Positions 17,718 to 29,656 are shown, counted from the stretch's first letter. The stretch is DNA of 64,000 bases from Kribbella monticola (GCF_003261635.1 NZ_QFXK01000035.1:372001-436000), one strand, 5' to 3'. The notes: generated by a model from the sequence alone, not told the origin. Numbers and translations: made by a program.

Positions 17718-18929
17718 GTGACTACTCAGGGGTTGTCGGTGGCGCAGGCCAGGCGGGTGGCGTTGGCTGCTCAGGGGTTCATGGATGCGCGGCCGAAGGG
17801 TGTGCCGGACATGCGGGCCTTGAGCCGGGTGCTGGGGCGGATCGGGTTGATCCAGATCGACTCGGTCAACGTGCTGAGTCGCGCGCAGTACTTGCCCTTG
17901 TATTCGCGGTTGGGCCCCTATCCCCGCGACCTCCTCGACCGGGCCGCGGGGAAGGCGCCGCGGAAGCTGGTGGAGTACTGGGCGCATGAGGCGTCGCTGA
18001 TTCCCGTCGAGACGCATCCGTTGATGCGGTGGCGGATGGCCCGGGCGACGACCGAGGCGTGGGGTGGGCCGCGGGCGATCGCGGTGCAGCGGCCGGATCT
18101 GGTGAAGCAGGTGCTGGCCGATGTTCGCGACCACGGGCCGCTGACCGCTCGCGAGATCGACGACGACGTGGAGCGCGATCGGGACAACTGGGGGTGGAAC
18201 TGGTCCGACGTGAAGCGGGCCCTGGAGTTCTTGTTCTTCGCCGGCGAGATCACGGTGGCCAGGCGGAACCAGCAGTTCGAGCGGATGTACGACGTACCGG
18301 AGCGGGTGCTGCCGGCTGCCGTGCTGGCTACGCCCACGCCGTCCTCGGAGGAGGCGCATCGCGGGCTCGTGTCGATCGCGGCCCGGGCGCACGGGGTCGC
18401 GACGGCGCAGTGCCTGAAGGACTACTTCCGTACGTCGCCTGCCCCGACCGCGCAGGCTATCCGCGAACTGGTCGAGGAGGGTGAGTTGCTGCCCGTCTCG
18501 ATCGAGGGGTGGAAGCGACCGGCGTATTTGCACCGTGACGCGCGATTGCCGAGGCGCGTGAACACGCGGGCGCTGGTCAGCCCGTTCGACTCGCTCGTCT
18601 TCGAGCGCACCCGCACCGAGGTGCTCTTCGACTTCTACTACCGCATCGAGATCTACGTCCCGGCGGAGAAGCGCGTCCATGGGTACTACGTGTTGCCGTT
18701 CCTGCTCGGTGACCGCTTGGTCGCCCGAGTGGACCTCAAGGCGGACCGCACAGCAGGCGTTCTCCTGGTCCAATCCGCCCACTCCGAGCCCAAGGCCCCC
18801 GCCGAGACCCCCGAAGAACTCGCCGCCGAACTCATCCAGCTGGCCGGCTGGCTCGGCCTCACCCAGGTCCGCGTGGCCGGCGGCGGCGACCTAGCCCCAG
18901 CCCTCAGCCACGCCCTCCGTGGCTCCTGA
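17718..18929 (+). CDS. AlkX/YcaQ-type DNA glycosylase (HTH_42, winged helix)
   Basis: This 403-residue protein is of the HTH_42 family, which contains the crosslink-unhooking DNA glycosylases AlkZ and YcaQ/AlkX. The catalytic-loop motif reads Q46-I-D48 ([18 protein letters not shown]). AlkZ has Q-x-Q at this site and YcaQ/AlkX has Q-x-D, so it belongs with the AlkX side. Other family motifs are [25 protein letters not shown] and RVDLKADR. It is predicted to be cytoplasmic and to remove alkylated bases or unhook interstrand crosslinks. The start GTG at 17718 follows a G-rich stretch. A stop-free extension with a 45-bp repeat follows its TGA in the same frame. Confidence 0.85.
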   Translation: MTTQGLSVAQARRVALAAQGFMDARPKGVPDMRALSRVLGRIGLIQIDSVNVLSRAQYLPLYSRLGPYPRDLLDRAAGKAPRKLVEYWAHEASLIPVETHPLMRWRMARATTEAWGGPRAIAVQRPDLVKQVLADVRDHGPLTAREIDDDVERDRDNWGWNWSDVKRALEFLFFAGEITVARRNQQFERMYDVPERVLPAAVLATPTPSSEEAHRGLVSIAARAHGVATAQCLKDYFRTSPAPTAQAIRELVEEGELLPVSIEGWKRPAYLHRDARLPRRVNTRALVSPFDSLVFERTRTEVLFDFYYRIEIYVPAEKRVHGYYVLPFLLGDRLVARVDLKADRTAGVLLVQSAHSEPKAPAETPEELAAELIQLAGWLGLTQVRVAGGGDLAPALSHALRGS

Positions 18930-19326
18930 GCCCGCGCCGACGGCGAGCGCGCCAAGCGGCAACTAGCTGGACTGCTGCACCCCGACGGCGAGCGTGCCAA
19001 GCGGCAGCTGGCCCGGCCGCTGCACGCCGACGGCCTGCGCGCCAAGCGGCAGCTGGCCCGGCTGCTGCACGCCGAGAGGGATCAGCAGTTGGTTCGACCG
19101 CGACGCCGCGCGCCCCTGCTCGCCGTAGTACCGGAACTTTTCGCGGCTCCCACTCGTGGGTGAGGGAAGGGTGCGGCTCACGCCGGGCGATGGGTTGACG
19201 CGCTCGGCCCAGTACGATGGGCGGTGCCCGCCAGGCGGGCAGTCCGTGCTGCCCTCGTCACTGGGCACGCATGGTCAGGCACCCGCCGCATTGAAGGCTG
19301 CACAGTCAAGGAGTGGACCCCCCACG
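18930..19326. other. Intergenic region before secA, holding a tandem repeat
   Basis: The 397 bases between the glycosylase and secA contain the 45-bp repeats (18939-19073). They then hold about 250 bases that presumably carry the secA promoter and leader; a ribosome site AAGGAG is at 19308-19313. No convincing ORF, terminator hairpin or riboswitch was recognised. A minus-strand frame (18963-19268) crosses the repeats but has no clear support. Confidence 0.5.
18939..19073. repeat. Three 45-bp tandem repeats
   Basis: Units lie at 18939-18983, 18984-19028 and 19029-19073, each beginning GACGGC and containing GCCAAGCGGCA. Units differ from one another at only a few positions each. The length is a multiple of three and the repeats continue, stop-free, in the reading frame of the preceding glycosylase gene, where each unit would encode a 15-residue D-G-x-R-A-K-R-Q-L-A-type helix. 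Confidence 0.85.
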
Positions 19327-22251
<2,925 letters not shown>

Positions 22252-22260
22252 CGCAGTCCA

Positions 22261-22296
22261 CGAAGGCCCGTCCCGAGGTATCGGGGCGGGCCTTCG
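22261..22296 (+). terminator. Intrinsic-type terminator after secA
   Basis: A 16-bp stem with one G-U pair (22261-22276 with 22281-22296, loop GGTA) starts nine bases after the secA stop. It should end the secA transcript before the nitronate monooxygenase gene. Confidence 0.8.
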
Positions 22297-22369
22297 CTGT
22301 TTGTGACCCGCGACATGGCCACGGTGTGCGGCGATGTGGTGCTCTGGTGGTCTGCGAAAGGAGCCGCTG

Positions 22370-23317
22370 ATGGGGACCTGGCTGACGGAGAAGTTCGGGC
22401 TCACCGTGCCGGTGGTCGGTGCGCCGATGGCGAACGTGAGCGGTGGCCGGCTGACGGCGGCCATCTCGGCGGCCGGTGGCCTCGGCATGCTGGGTGCCGG
22501 TTCCGCGGTCACCGCCGACTGGATTCGTACCGAGGGAGCGATCGCCGCGGCAAGCGGCAAGCCGTACGGGGTCGGCCTGATGGCCTGGTCGGTCGCCGAC
22601 CGCCCCGAGCATCTAGAGGCGGTCCTCGAGCTGCGGCCCGCCCTCGTCTCGCTCAGCTTCGGCGACCTCACGCCGTACGTCGAGCCGTTGCAGGCGGCCG
22701 GGATCGTCGTGGCCATGCAGGCCGGCACTGTCGCTGACGCCCAGCAAGGGATCGCGGCCGGTGTCGACATGATCGTTGCCCGGGGCGCGGAAGCCGGTGG
22801 GCACGGGCGCAACGAGGTCGGCACACTTCCTTTGCTGCAAGCGATTCTGGACCTCACCGACCTTCCCGTCCTCGCCGGCGGCGGTATCTCGGGCCCGCGG
22901 GGTCTGGCCGCCGTCCTCGCGGCCGGGGCGACCGGCGGCTGGATCGGTACCGCGTTCCTCACGGCCGAGGAGGCGCTGACGCCGGAGCCGTCGAAGCGGG
23001 CCCTGATCGAGGCCGACGAGACCGCCACCGTCTACGGCACGGTCTTCGACGCCGCCTCCAGAGCCGGCTGGCCGGACGAATTCGGCGGCCGAGCCCTCCG
23101 CAATGCGTACTACGACCGCTGGGAGGGCCAGGAGGCGGCCCTCAAGTCGGACGACGCCGGTCACGCCGAGTACGTCGCCGCTACCAAGGCCGCCGACCCG
23201 ACCGCCGCCTCCCTGTACGCCGGGCAGGGCGTCGGCGCGCTCCGGAAAACCACCACCGCAGCCGACGTCCTGGCCGACCTCGCCACCTACCGCACCTACC
23301 TGGAGCGAGCCCTCTAG
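22370..23317 (+). CDS. Nitronate monooxygenase (2-nitropropane dioxygenase family)
   Basis: This 315-residue FMN-dependent TIM-barrel oxidoreductase belongs to the nitronate monooxygenase family. Visible motifs are VVGAPMANVSGGRL at the N-terminus, the VARGAEAGGHGR loop that carries the family His, and PVLAGGGISGPRGLAA for FMN phosphate binding. It oxidises alkyl nitronates to carbonyl compounds and nitrite, probably as detoxification. The ATG at 22370 has AAAGGAG (22357-22363) six bases upstream. It appears monocistronic between the secA terminator and a convergent neighbour, whose stop interlocks with this one at CTAG (23314-23317). Confidence 0.9.
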   Translation: MGTWLTEKFGLTVPVVGAPMANVSGGRLTAAISAAGGLGMLGAGSAVTADWIRTEGAIAAASGKPYGVGLMAWSVADRPEHLEAVLELRPALVSLSFGDLTPYVEPLQAAGIVVAMQAGTVADAQQGIAAGVDMIVARGAEAGGHGRNEVGTLPLLQAILDLTDLPVLAGGGISGPRGLAAVLAAGATGGWIGTAFLTAEEALTPEPSKRALIEADETATVYGTVFDAASRAGWPDEFGGRALRNAYYDRWEGQEAALKSDDAGHAEYVAATKAADPTAASLYAGQGVGALRKTTTAADVLADLATYRTYLERAL

Positions 23318-24603
23318 ACCGGCACCCGCAATGACGGTTGCAGGTAGTTGCTGTGGGCATCCACCAACTCGTTGCACAAGGCCCATAACTGCTCGACGGG
23401 GAGCGTGGAGGCCGGGTCCATCAGGAGTGCCTGCCGGATCGAGAGCGGGTCGTCCTCCACGGCGGCACGGACGACCAGCTCGTTGACGTTCACATAGGAC
23501 CGGTTCAGCGCCGCACACTGGGCCGGCAGAGCGCCGACCGCTGTGGGCTGAACACCCGAACCGTCAACCAGGCAAGGGACTTCGACGACGGAACCACCCG
23601 GCAGGTTCGAGATCAGGCCCTGGTTGACGACATTCCCGTAGATCGTCCGTGGCGTGCCCGTCACGATGCTGTGGATCACCTGCGGTGCGTACTCCATGGT
23701 CCCTTCGACCGCCAGCGGTTCACCGCGTTTCAGCGCATCGCGGGTCCCTTCGTACAGCGCGACGTTCTCTTCGACGATGCGCAGATAGTCGCCGATCGGC
23801 AACCGGAGCCGCTCCACCTCGGACTGGTGCGACAAGTACCAGGGCACGTACTCCGAGGAGTGCTCGCTCGTCTCCGTCGGGTAATAGCCGAGCCGCCGAT
23901 ACATGTCGACCCGCACCCGCCGCTCCAACTCGGGCTCCCGCGCGATCCGGTCGTCCAGCAAGGGATAGAGATCCTCCCCGGCGCGTTCGAACCGTAGTAC
24001 CCACGCCTGGTGGTTGACGCCGGCCGCGAGGTAGGTGACGTCGCCGTACGGGACTCCCACCAACTGGGACAGGTCGTTCATCGTCCAGTAGACCGAGTGG
24101 CAGAGGCCGACGACATTGCGGACGCCGAGCGCCTTCAGATACCAGACATTCATCGCCATCGGGTTCGTGTAGTTCAGCAGCCAGGCATCGGGGCAGATCG
24201 CGGCGATGTCCTCGGCCAGCCCTTTCAGCACCGGGAAAGTTCGGAGCGCGCGGAAGACGCCGCCGACGCCGAGCGTGTCACCGATCGTCTGCCGTACGCC
24301 GTACTTCGCCGGTAGCTCGAAGTCGATCCGGGTGGCATCGTTCATCCCCACCTGGACGATGTTGATCACGAAGTCGGCGCCCTCGAGCGCCGCCCGTCGG
24401 TCGAGGTGCGCACTGATCCGCGGCCGGACACCACGCTGATCGGCGATGTACTGCGCGGCTCGGGCGGCCGTGTCGAGCCGCTCGGGATCGATGTCGTGCA
24501 ACGCGATCTGCAGCTCGCCCAGGTCCGTGAAGCTGAACAGGTCGGCCAGCAACCCCTGCGTGAACACGACACTGCCCGCGCCGATGAAGGCGATCCTCGT
24601 CAT
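23314..24603 (-). CDS. Glycoside hydrolase family 4, alpha-galactosidase type
   Basis: This is a 429-residue GH4 enzyme, cytoplasmic, needing NAD and a divalent metal. The N-terminal Rossmann motif is FIGAGSVVFTQ. The substrate loop LLNYTNPMAMN and the metal ligands in GLCHS and GVNHQAW fit the alpha-galactosidase (MelA/AglA) branch. GH4 enzymes cleave by oxidation at C3 and elimination. It is the last gene of the GH114 operon, overlapping the upstream kinase gene by ATGA. Within the pathway it probably splits imported alpha-galactoside or alpha-galactosaminide oligosaccharides. The exact sugar cannot be read from sequence. Confidence 0.9.
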   Translation of the reverse strand: MTRIAFIGAGSVVFTQGLLADLFSFTDLGELQIALHDIDPERLDTAARAAQYIADQRGVRPRISAHLDRRAALEGADFVINIVQVGMNDATRIDFELPAKYGVRQTIGDTLGVGGVFRALRTFPVLKGLAEDIAAICPDAWLLNYTNPMAMNVWYLKALGVRNVVGLCHSVYWTMNDLSQLVGVPYGDVTYLAAGVNHQAWVLRFERAGEDLYPLLDDRIAREPELERRVRVDMYRRLGYYPTETSEHSSEYVPWYLSHQSEVERLRLPIGDYLRIVEENVALYEGTRDALKRGEPLAVEGTMEYAPQVIHSIVTGTPRTIYGNVVNQGLISNLPGGSVVEVPCLVDGSGVQPTAVGALPAQCAALNRSYVNVNELVVRAAVEDDPLSIRQALLMDPASTLPVEQLWALCNELVDAHSNYLQPSLRVPV

Positions 24604-25526
24604 CGGGCACTCTCCAGCGCCAGGTCCCAGTCGGGCTGGGCCGCAGTACCACCGGCCGCGCGAGTGGACAGCGAACCACAGGCGGCAGCGATCGCGAGAG
24701 CCTTCGGCCGGCCGAAGCCACGCAGTACGGCGGTGACGAAACCCGCGTCGAAGCTGTCGCCCGCCCCGACCGTGTCGACCGGTTCGATCGGCAGCGCCTC
24801 GGCTTTGAGCACCGACGAACCGTCGTGGGCGATCGCGCCGTCGGCACCGTTCTTCACGACCACCAGCGGGCCACGCCGGGCCAGGATCCCAGCGGCGTCG
24901 GCGAGGACGGGGTGGCCGGTGAGCGCGTGCGCCTCGGCGGCGTTCGGCAGCAGGATGTCGGTGACGCGCAGAACCGGGTCGAGCACCATCCGGTCCCAGC
25001 GGTCGGCCGGGTCGTCGTTGGTGTCGAGCGAGGTGGTCGCCTTGTTGCTGCGCGCCTCCTTGAACAACCCGGCGAGCCCGGCCGCAAGTTCCGGCATCAG
25101 GTAAAAGGACGCCGCGTGCACATGCCGGACCGACCTGAGCAACTCGGCGGGTACGTCGTACGCCGTGGTTGCGGGCAGGCAGCCGGCAGCGGTCAGGATC
25201 GCGCGATCCCCGGCCGACGTGAGCACCGTCGTCAGAGGCGTCGGCAGGATGGCGTCGACCACCAGCGCGGTGGTGTCGACGCCGCGTTCTTCCAGGGCCG
25301 CGCGAACGAAGGCACCGGCCGGGTCGTCACCGATCCGGCCCGCGAACGCCACGCTGAGGCCGAGCCGGGCGGCGCCGCAAGCCATGATCGCGGCGGATCC
25401 ACCCAGGCACAGCGATCCCGTCGGGACCAGCCGTTCGCGCTGTCCGAAGGCGAGGGGTTGGTTCACCGGGCCGATCACCACGTCTGGATTGGCGTCGCCG
25501 ATGACGAGCAGGTCGAAAGTCTTCAT
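24600..25526 (-). CDS. PfkB-family sugar kinase
   Basis: This is a 308-residue ribokinase/PfkB-family kinase. The N-terminal substrate region is IGDANPDVVIGP...LCLGGSAAIMACGAARLG. The C-terminal signature VDTVGAGDSFDAGF holds the anion hole and catalytic Asp. It presumably phosphorylates the monosaccharide released by the adjacent GH4 enzyme. Family members act on ribose, fructose, tagatose-6-phosphate, adenosine or amino-sugar derivatives, so the substrate is open. It begins two bases before the permease stop and overlaps the GH4 start (ATGA). Confidence 0.88.
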   Translation of the reverse strand: MKTFDLLVIGDANPDVVIGPVNQPLAFGQRERLVPTGSLCLGGSAAIMACGAARLGLSVAFAGRIGDDPAGAFVRAALEERGVDTTALVVDAILPTPLTTVLTSAGDRAILTAAGCLPATTAYDVPAELLRSVRHVHAASFYLMPELAAGLAGLFKEARSNKATTSLDTNDDPADRWDRMVLDPVLRVTDILLPNAAEAHALTGHPVLADAAGILARRGPLVVVKNGADGAIAHDGSSVLKAEALPIEPVDTVGAGDSFDAGFVTAVLRGFGRPKALAIAAACGSLSTRAAGGTAAQPDWDLALESAR

Positions 25527-25527
25527 A

Positions 25528-26346
25528 TCAGCCTTTGAGTCCGGTAGAGGCCAGCGAGCGGATGAACGCCTTCTGGGCCAGCAGGAAGCCGAGCAGCACC
25601 GGCAGCACGGTGATGACGTTGCCCGCCATCACGGCCGCCCATTGGGTGTGGTGCTGGCCCTGGAAGGTGGTCAGTCCGAGCTGGAGGGTGTAGTTCGAGT
25701 CGTGGTTGATCGCGATCAGCGGCCAGGTCAGGTCGTTCCAGGTGCTCAGGAAGGTCAGTACGGCGACTGTGCTGAGCGCGGGCCGGGCGAGCGGGAGGAC
25801 GACGGAGACCAGGATCCGGAGCCGGCCGCAGCCGTCGATCCAGGCCGCCTCCTCGAGTTCGCGGGGCAGCGTGACGAAGAACTGGCGGAACAGGAACACC
25901 GAGAACGGCGTCACCAGCGACGGCACGATCAGCGCGCCCAGGGTGTCGATCAGCCCGAGATCCTTCATCACCAGGAAGGTCGGGATCATCGTCAGCTGGA
26001 ACGGGATCACCATCGTCGCGAGCATCAGCCCCAGCAGCAGCCGCGAGCCGGCGAAGCGCATCCGGGCGAACGCGTACCCGCCGAGCGACCCGAACACCAG
26101 GTTCGCCGTCACCGCGACCGCCGAGACGATGAACGAGTTCAGGAACCACCTGGGAAACAAGGCGTTCCCGAGCACGAACCGGTAGCCGTCGAGCTTGATC
26201 CCCGACGGCCACAACGCCGGTGGGAACTTGTTGATCTCCGCGTTGCTCATCACCGAGCTGACCAGCAACCAGATCAACGGCAGCGCGAACAGCAATGCCA
26301 GGGGAGCCAGGACGAAATGCCACGGGCTGAACGGCAGCTTCTTCAT
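25528..26346 (-). CDS. Carbohydrate ABC transporter permease, MalG type
   Basis: This 272-residue inner-membrane permease has six predicted helices starting with WHFVLAPLALLFALPLIWLLV. The EAA loop reads EEAAWIDGCGRLRILVSVVLP, typical of CUT1 sugar importers. It pairs with the MalF-type permease upstream (ATGA overlap at 26343-26346). No ATPase gene lies in the operon, so a shared MsiK-type ATPase encoded elsewhere is presumably used, as is common in actinobacterial CUT1 systems. Confidence 0.9.
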   Translation of the reverse strand: MKKLPFSPWHFVLAPLALLFALPLIWLLVSSVMSNAEINKFPPALWPSGIKLDGYRFVLGNALFPRWFLNSFIVSAVAVTANLVFGSLGGYAFARMRFAGSRLLLGLMLATMVIPFQLTMIPTFLVMKDLGLIDTLGALIVPSLVTPFSVFLFRQFFVTLPRELEEAAWIDGCGRLRILVSVVLPLARPALSTVAVLTFLSTWNDLTWPLIAINHDSNYTLQLGLTTFQGQHHTQWAAVMAGNVITVLPVLLGFLLAQKAFIRSLASTGLKG

Positions 26347-27275
26347 CGAACCACCTTCCGTCGGCGCTGATACAGCTGCCAGACGAGTCCTGCGAGCAAC
26401 AGAGCAACAGCCAGCGCGTACGCCGCCGCGGCGCTGTAGCCGGCCGTGAAGCTCTTGAACGCCTTCTCCCAGATGAAGTAGACGATCACCGTCGTCGATC
26501 CCAGCGGCCCGCCCTTGGTGGTGACGAAGACCAGGTCGAACACCTGCAACGCGTTGATCAGCTGGAACAGCACGAGAAAGACGGTGACCGGAGTGAGCGT
26601 CGGCAGCACCACATGCCGCAGTACGCCGGCTCGCCCTGCCCCGTCGATCCTGGCCGCCTCGACCAGTTCGGCCGGAACCCCTTGCAGGGCAGCGAGATAG
26701 ACGATCACGCAGAAGCCGGTGCCGCTCCATAGCGAGATCGCGACCAGTAGGTAGAGCGCCTGACCGGGATCGCTGAAGAATCCCTGCGCGGGCAGGCCGA
26801 ACTTGTGCAGCACCGAGTTCGCCACCCCGAACTCCGGATCGAGCACGAACGAGAACAACACGCCTTGCGCGGCCGCCGACACGACGAACGGCACGAACAC
26901 CAGGGTGCGATAGATGCTGATGAACCGGATCTGCCGGTCCAGCATCAAGGCGATCCCGAGCCCCCCGACGACGCTGAGCGGAACGTACAGCGCCGTGTAG
27001 ACCAAGGTGTGCTCGACCGCTGCCTGGAATGCCGGATCGGCGGACAACGCCTTGTAGTTGGCGAATCCGACCCACCGGCTCGGCGAGACCAGATCGTTGG
27101 CCTGGAACGACAACAGCAACGACCACAGCACGGGCACGACGCTGAGCCCGAGGATGATCAGCACCGACGGACTGACGAACGCCCAAGCGGTCGCCCCTTC
27201 ACCCCTGGTACGACGCTTCGCCGCGGCCCGCCGGGCTCGTGGATCGATCGTGAACGTGCCGACGACGCTGGCCAT
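26343..27275 (-). CDS. Carbohydrate ABC transporter permease, MalF type
   Basis: This 310-residue permease partners the MalG-type protein. It has a basic cytoplasmic N-terminus (RARRAAAKRRTRG) followed by six helices. The EAA loop reads LVEAARIDGAGRAGVLRHVVLP. The ATG at 27275 overlaps the stop of the upstream binding-protein gene by one base (TGATG), so the longer open frame that runs further upstream is not used. Confidence 0.9.
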   Translation of the reverse strand: MASVVGTFTIDPRARRAAAKRRTRGEGATAWAFVSPSVLIILGLSVVPVLWSLLLSFQANDLVSPSRWVGFANYKALSADPAFQAAVEHTLVYTALYVPLSVVGGLGIALMLDRQIRFISIYRTLVFVPFVVSAAAQGVLFSFVLDPEFGVANSVLHKFGLPAQGFFSDPGQALYLLVAISLWSGTGFCVIVYLAALQGVPAELVEAARIDGAGRAGVLRHVVLPTLTPVTVFLVLFQLINALQVFDLVFVTTKGGPLGSTTVIVYFIWEKAFKSFTAGYSAAAAYALAVALLLAGLVWQLYQRRRKVVR

Positions 27276-28561
27276 CAGTTCGGCACAGCCAGGATGGAGT
27301 TCGACTGCTCGACGCACTCCTTCAGCGCGTCTGCCGGCGACTTCTTGCCCAGCAGGACCGCGACGATCGCCTGACCGAGTTGCTGGGAGATCTTCGGGTA
27401 CGCCGTGATGGTCGGCCGGACCCGGGCGGTCTCGAGCGAATCCACGAAGACCTGCAAACCCGTCGTACTGGTGGCGTGCTTCTTCCACTCGGGGAGCGCG
27501 GCCGACGCCGTGGTCAGGGGGAGACTGCCACCCTGGATGTCCCAACGCACGTCCTGCTGGGGATTCGTCAGCCAGGTGAGGAACTCGGTCGCGGCTTTCA
27601 CCTTCGCGGAGCCGTTGTCGAACACGGTCCAGGTGTCCGGTCCGGAGATCGTCAGCGGCTTACCGGAGTACGACGGCAGCGGGGCGACGCCGTAGTCGAG
27701 GCCCTTGTCGATCACGTCCGGGAGCTGCCAGGGGCCGGTGGCAACCATTCCCATCCGGCCGCCGAGGAAGACCTGGTAGAGCTGCTCGCCTCCGGGTTTG
27801 GGGTCGACGTACAGGGATTTGTCGGTGCGCAAGCGGTCGAGCGTGCCGAGTGCCTGCTCGCCGACCTTGTCGAAACCGACGGTCTTGCCGTCCGCGCTGA
27901 CGACGTCGCCGCCGAGGTCCCAGATCATCGGCCAGAGCCGCCAGACGGTGTCCTCGTCGCCGACGCCCGGCCAGCCGGTGCCGAAGACGCCCTTGCCCGG
28001 ATTGGTCAGCTTCTGCGCGGTGGCGATGAAGTCGTCCCAGGTCCAGCCCGCCTTCGGCGCCGGCACCCCGGCGGCCGCGAAGAGTTTCTTGTTGTAGACG
28101 ACGCAGAGCGAGTCGACCAGGGCCGGCATCGCGCGCACCTTGCCCTGCACCGTCACGGCGTCCCGCGCTGCCGGCCAGTAGTCCTTGAGATCCACGGCCG
28201 AGGTCAGGTCGGCCACCTGGGGACTGCGGGTCATACTGGCCAGGTCCGAGCCGAAGATGTACGCGATGTCCGGGAAGGACCCGGCGGCCAGCCCCGCGGT
28301 GACCTTCTGCAGCATGCTGTCGGCGGTCACCCCGCCACCACCACCGACCACCTTGATCTTGGGATGGGTCCGGTTGAACTCGTTGACCAAGGCATCGATC
28401 GCCTTCTTGCCGCTGTCGACCTGGCCGTGCCAGAGGTCGACGGTGACGACGCCGTCGGCGCCGGCTCCGTCGTCCCCGGACTTGCCACAGGCGCCGAGGG
28501 TGCCGGCAGCGGCCAGGACGGCGGCCGCGCGCAGGACGTCGCGACGGGATGGTGATGACAT
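27275..28561 (-). CDS. Extracellular sugar-binding lipoprotein (SBP family 1)
   Basis: This 428-residue solute-binding protein belongs to the CUT1 importer. The signal region MSSPSRRDVLRAAAVLAAAGTLGAC combines a twin-arginine-like SRRDVLR motif with a lipobox (LGAC), suggesting a Tat-exported lipoprotein. The mature part matches SBP_bac_1 (VTVDLWHGQVDSGKKAIDALVNEFN, PALVDSLCVVYNKKLF, GRMGMVATGPWQLP). AGGAGG lies six bases before the ATG. It follows the GH114 gene by 39 bases and would capture oligosaccharides released outside the cell. Confidence 0.9.
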   Translation of the reverse strand: MSSPSRRDVLRAAAVLAAAGTLGACGKSGDDGAGADGVVTVDLWHGQVDSGKKAIDALVNEFNRTHPKIKVVGGGGGVTADSMLQKVTAGLAAGSFPDIAYIFGSDLASMTRSPQVADLTSAVDLKDYWPAARDAVTVQGKVRAMPALVDSLCVVYNKKLFAAAGVPAPKAGWTWDDFIATAQKLTNPGKGVFGTGWPGVGDEDTVWRLWPMIWDLGGDVVSADGKTVGFDKVGEQALGTLDRLRTDKSLYVDPKPGGEQLYQVFLGGRMGMVATGPWQLPDVIDKGLDYGVAPLPSYSGKPLTISGPDTWTVFDNGSAKVKAATEFLTWLTNPQQDVRWDIQGGSLPLTTASAALPEWKKHATSTTGLQVFVDSLETARVRPTITAYPKISQQLGQAIVAVLLGKKSPADALKECVEQSNSILAVPN

Positions 28562-28600
28562 GGGTGACCTCCTGAGAGGACTACTGGTGGAGGGTGGGGG

Positions 28601-29419
28601 TCAGCAGGTCTTGCGGACGTAGCCGCTGTCGCCGGGGACGGAGACGTCCACGTCGCGCTGCACGATGCTCAACCTGGTGCCGAAACCGCTGCAGGCCTTC
28701 TTCCGGCCGCTGTCGGTGTACTCGATCACGATCACGTTGTTACCGAAGGCAGCGGTGTAGTCGCCGCACTCGTCGTACTGACCGCACTCCTCGGCGACCG
28801 CGAAGTCCAGGCCGACCGACTGGCGCGAGCCGGCCAGTTCCACGGTGTTCTTCTGGGCGATGGCGAGGTTCTTGGTGTGCGCGTGGGTGGCCAGGAGTTT
28901 CAGGTACGCCTTGGCCTGGCTGGTGGTGATCAGGTTCTTCGAGCGGCTGTAGCTGTCGTAGTTGTCCGGCTCGATGCCCTGGTAGCCCTTGGCCGCGCAG
29001 CCGTCGATCCAGCCGTTGACCTTGGCCGCGATCCGGGTCTGCTTGGCGGTGGTGCGGATGTCCAGCAGCGCCTCGCCCCAGTCCTCGTCGATCACGACGT
29101 TGCCCTGGGCGTCGCGCAGCAGCAGGTCGGAGTCCCACTGGCTCTGCTCGCCGGGCTGGACCTGGAAGGCGTTGACATAACAGATGTTGTAGAGGCCGGC
29201 AGCGGGTGCGGCGGTCCGGTCGCGGGTGACGACCTGGACGCCCGACGGCGGCTTGTAGGCGCCGCCGATCTGGTAGTCGAACTTCGCGTGGGTCGGCGGG
29301 AGGGTGGCGGCTGCCGAGGCGTCGTTGCGGCTGAGTGCCGTGATGAGCGCGGTCAGTGCCAGAGCGGCAGCGAGACCGGCGAGCAGCAGGCGGAGGGAGA
29401 GCGGGCGAGATTCGGACAC
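28601..29419 (-). CDS. Glycoside hydrolase family 114-type endo-alpha-1,4-polygalactosaminidase
   Basis: This 272-residue secreted or membrane-anchored protein has an N-terminal hydrophobic segment (LRLLLAGLAAALALTALITAL). GH114 motifs are visible: TKFDYQIGG-like opening (AKFDYQIGGAY), CYVNAF, WIDGCAAKGYQGIEPDNYDSY (E150, D152, D155) and DFAVAEECGQYDEC. GH114 enzymes cleave galactosamine-rich alpha-1,4-linked polymers such as fungal galactosaminogalactan. The start is given as the GTG at 29419, which has GGAG six bases upstream; an ATG at 29431 is in frame but lacks a site. It is the first gene of the operon leading to the importer, kinase and GH4. Confidence 0.8.
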   Translation of the reverse strand: MSESRPLSLRLLLAGLAAALALTALITALSRNDASAAATLPPTHAKFDYQIGGAYKPPSGVQVVTRDRTAAPAAGLYNICYVNAFQVQPGEQSQWDSDLLLRDAQGNVVIDEDWGEALLDIRTTAKQTRIAAKVNGWIDGCAAKGYQGIEPDNYDSYSRSKNLITTSQAKAYLKLLATHAHTKNLAIAQKNTVELAGSRQSVGLDFAVAEECGQYDECGDYTAAFGNNVIVIEYTDSGRKKACSGFGTRLSIVQRDVDVSVPGDSGYVRKTC

Positions 29420-29528
29420 GATTGGCTCCATCGGTCCCGTGGACGCTACCCCGCCTCGGGCACGAGCCCTGGCGCCGGAGTACCGGACTTCGGGCGTTGC
29501 TGCCCTCTACCGGCTGGGTGCGTCACTC

Positions 29529-29548
29529 GGCACCAATCTCTTGGTGCC
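29529..29548. promoter_or_regulatory. Inverted repeat in GH114 leader
   Basis: Arms GGCACCAA (29529-29536) and TTGGTGCC (29541-29548) are perfect complements around TCTC. It lies downstream of the predicted GH114 promoter, so it could be an operator or an RNA hairpin in the leader. Confidence 0.5.
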
Positions 29549-29557
29549 TGGCGCCCT

Positions 29558-29587
29558 AGTTAAGCGAGGCGGTAGCCGCCTCGTCAA
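29558..29587 (-). promoter_or_regulatory. Predicted promoter of the GH114 operon with palindromic spacer
   Basis: Read on the minus strand, TTGACG (29587-29582) is followed after 18 bases by TTAACT (29563-29558). The spacer is an inverted repeat, CGAGGCGG-TAG-CCGCCTCG on the plus strand (29565-29583), placing a likely repressor site between -35 and -10. Confidence 0.45.
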
Positions 29588-29656
29588 GGGAAAGACTGCA
29601 AACGACTGCGTGGAACTTGTCGAAGAACGCGTTACTGCGCAGTTGGGCGTGAACCC

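Noticed and set aside
22261-22296. The post-secA hairpin as a riboswitch or attachment site
   Set aside because: A simple 16-bp stem with a four-base loop right after a stop codon is best explained as a terminator.
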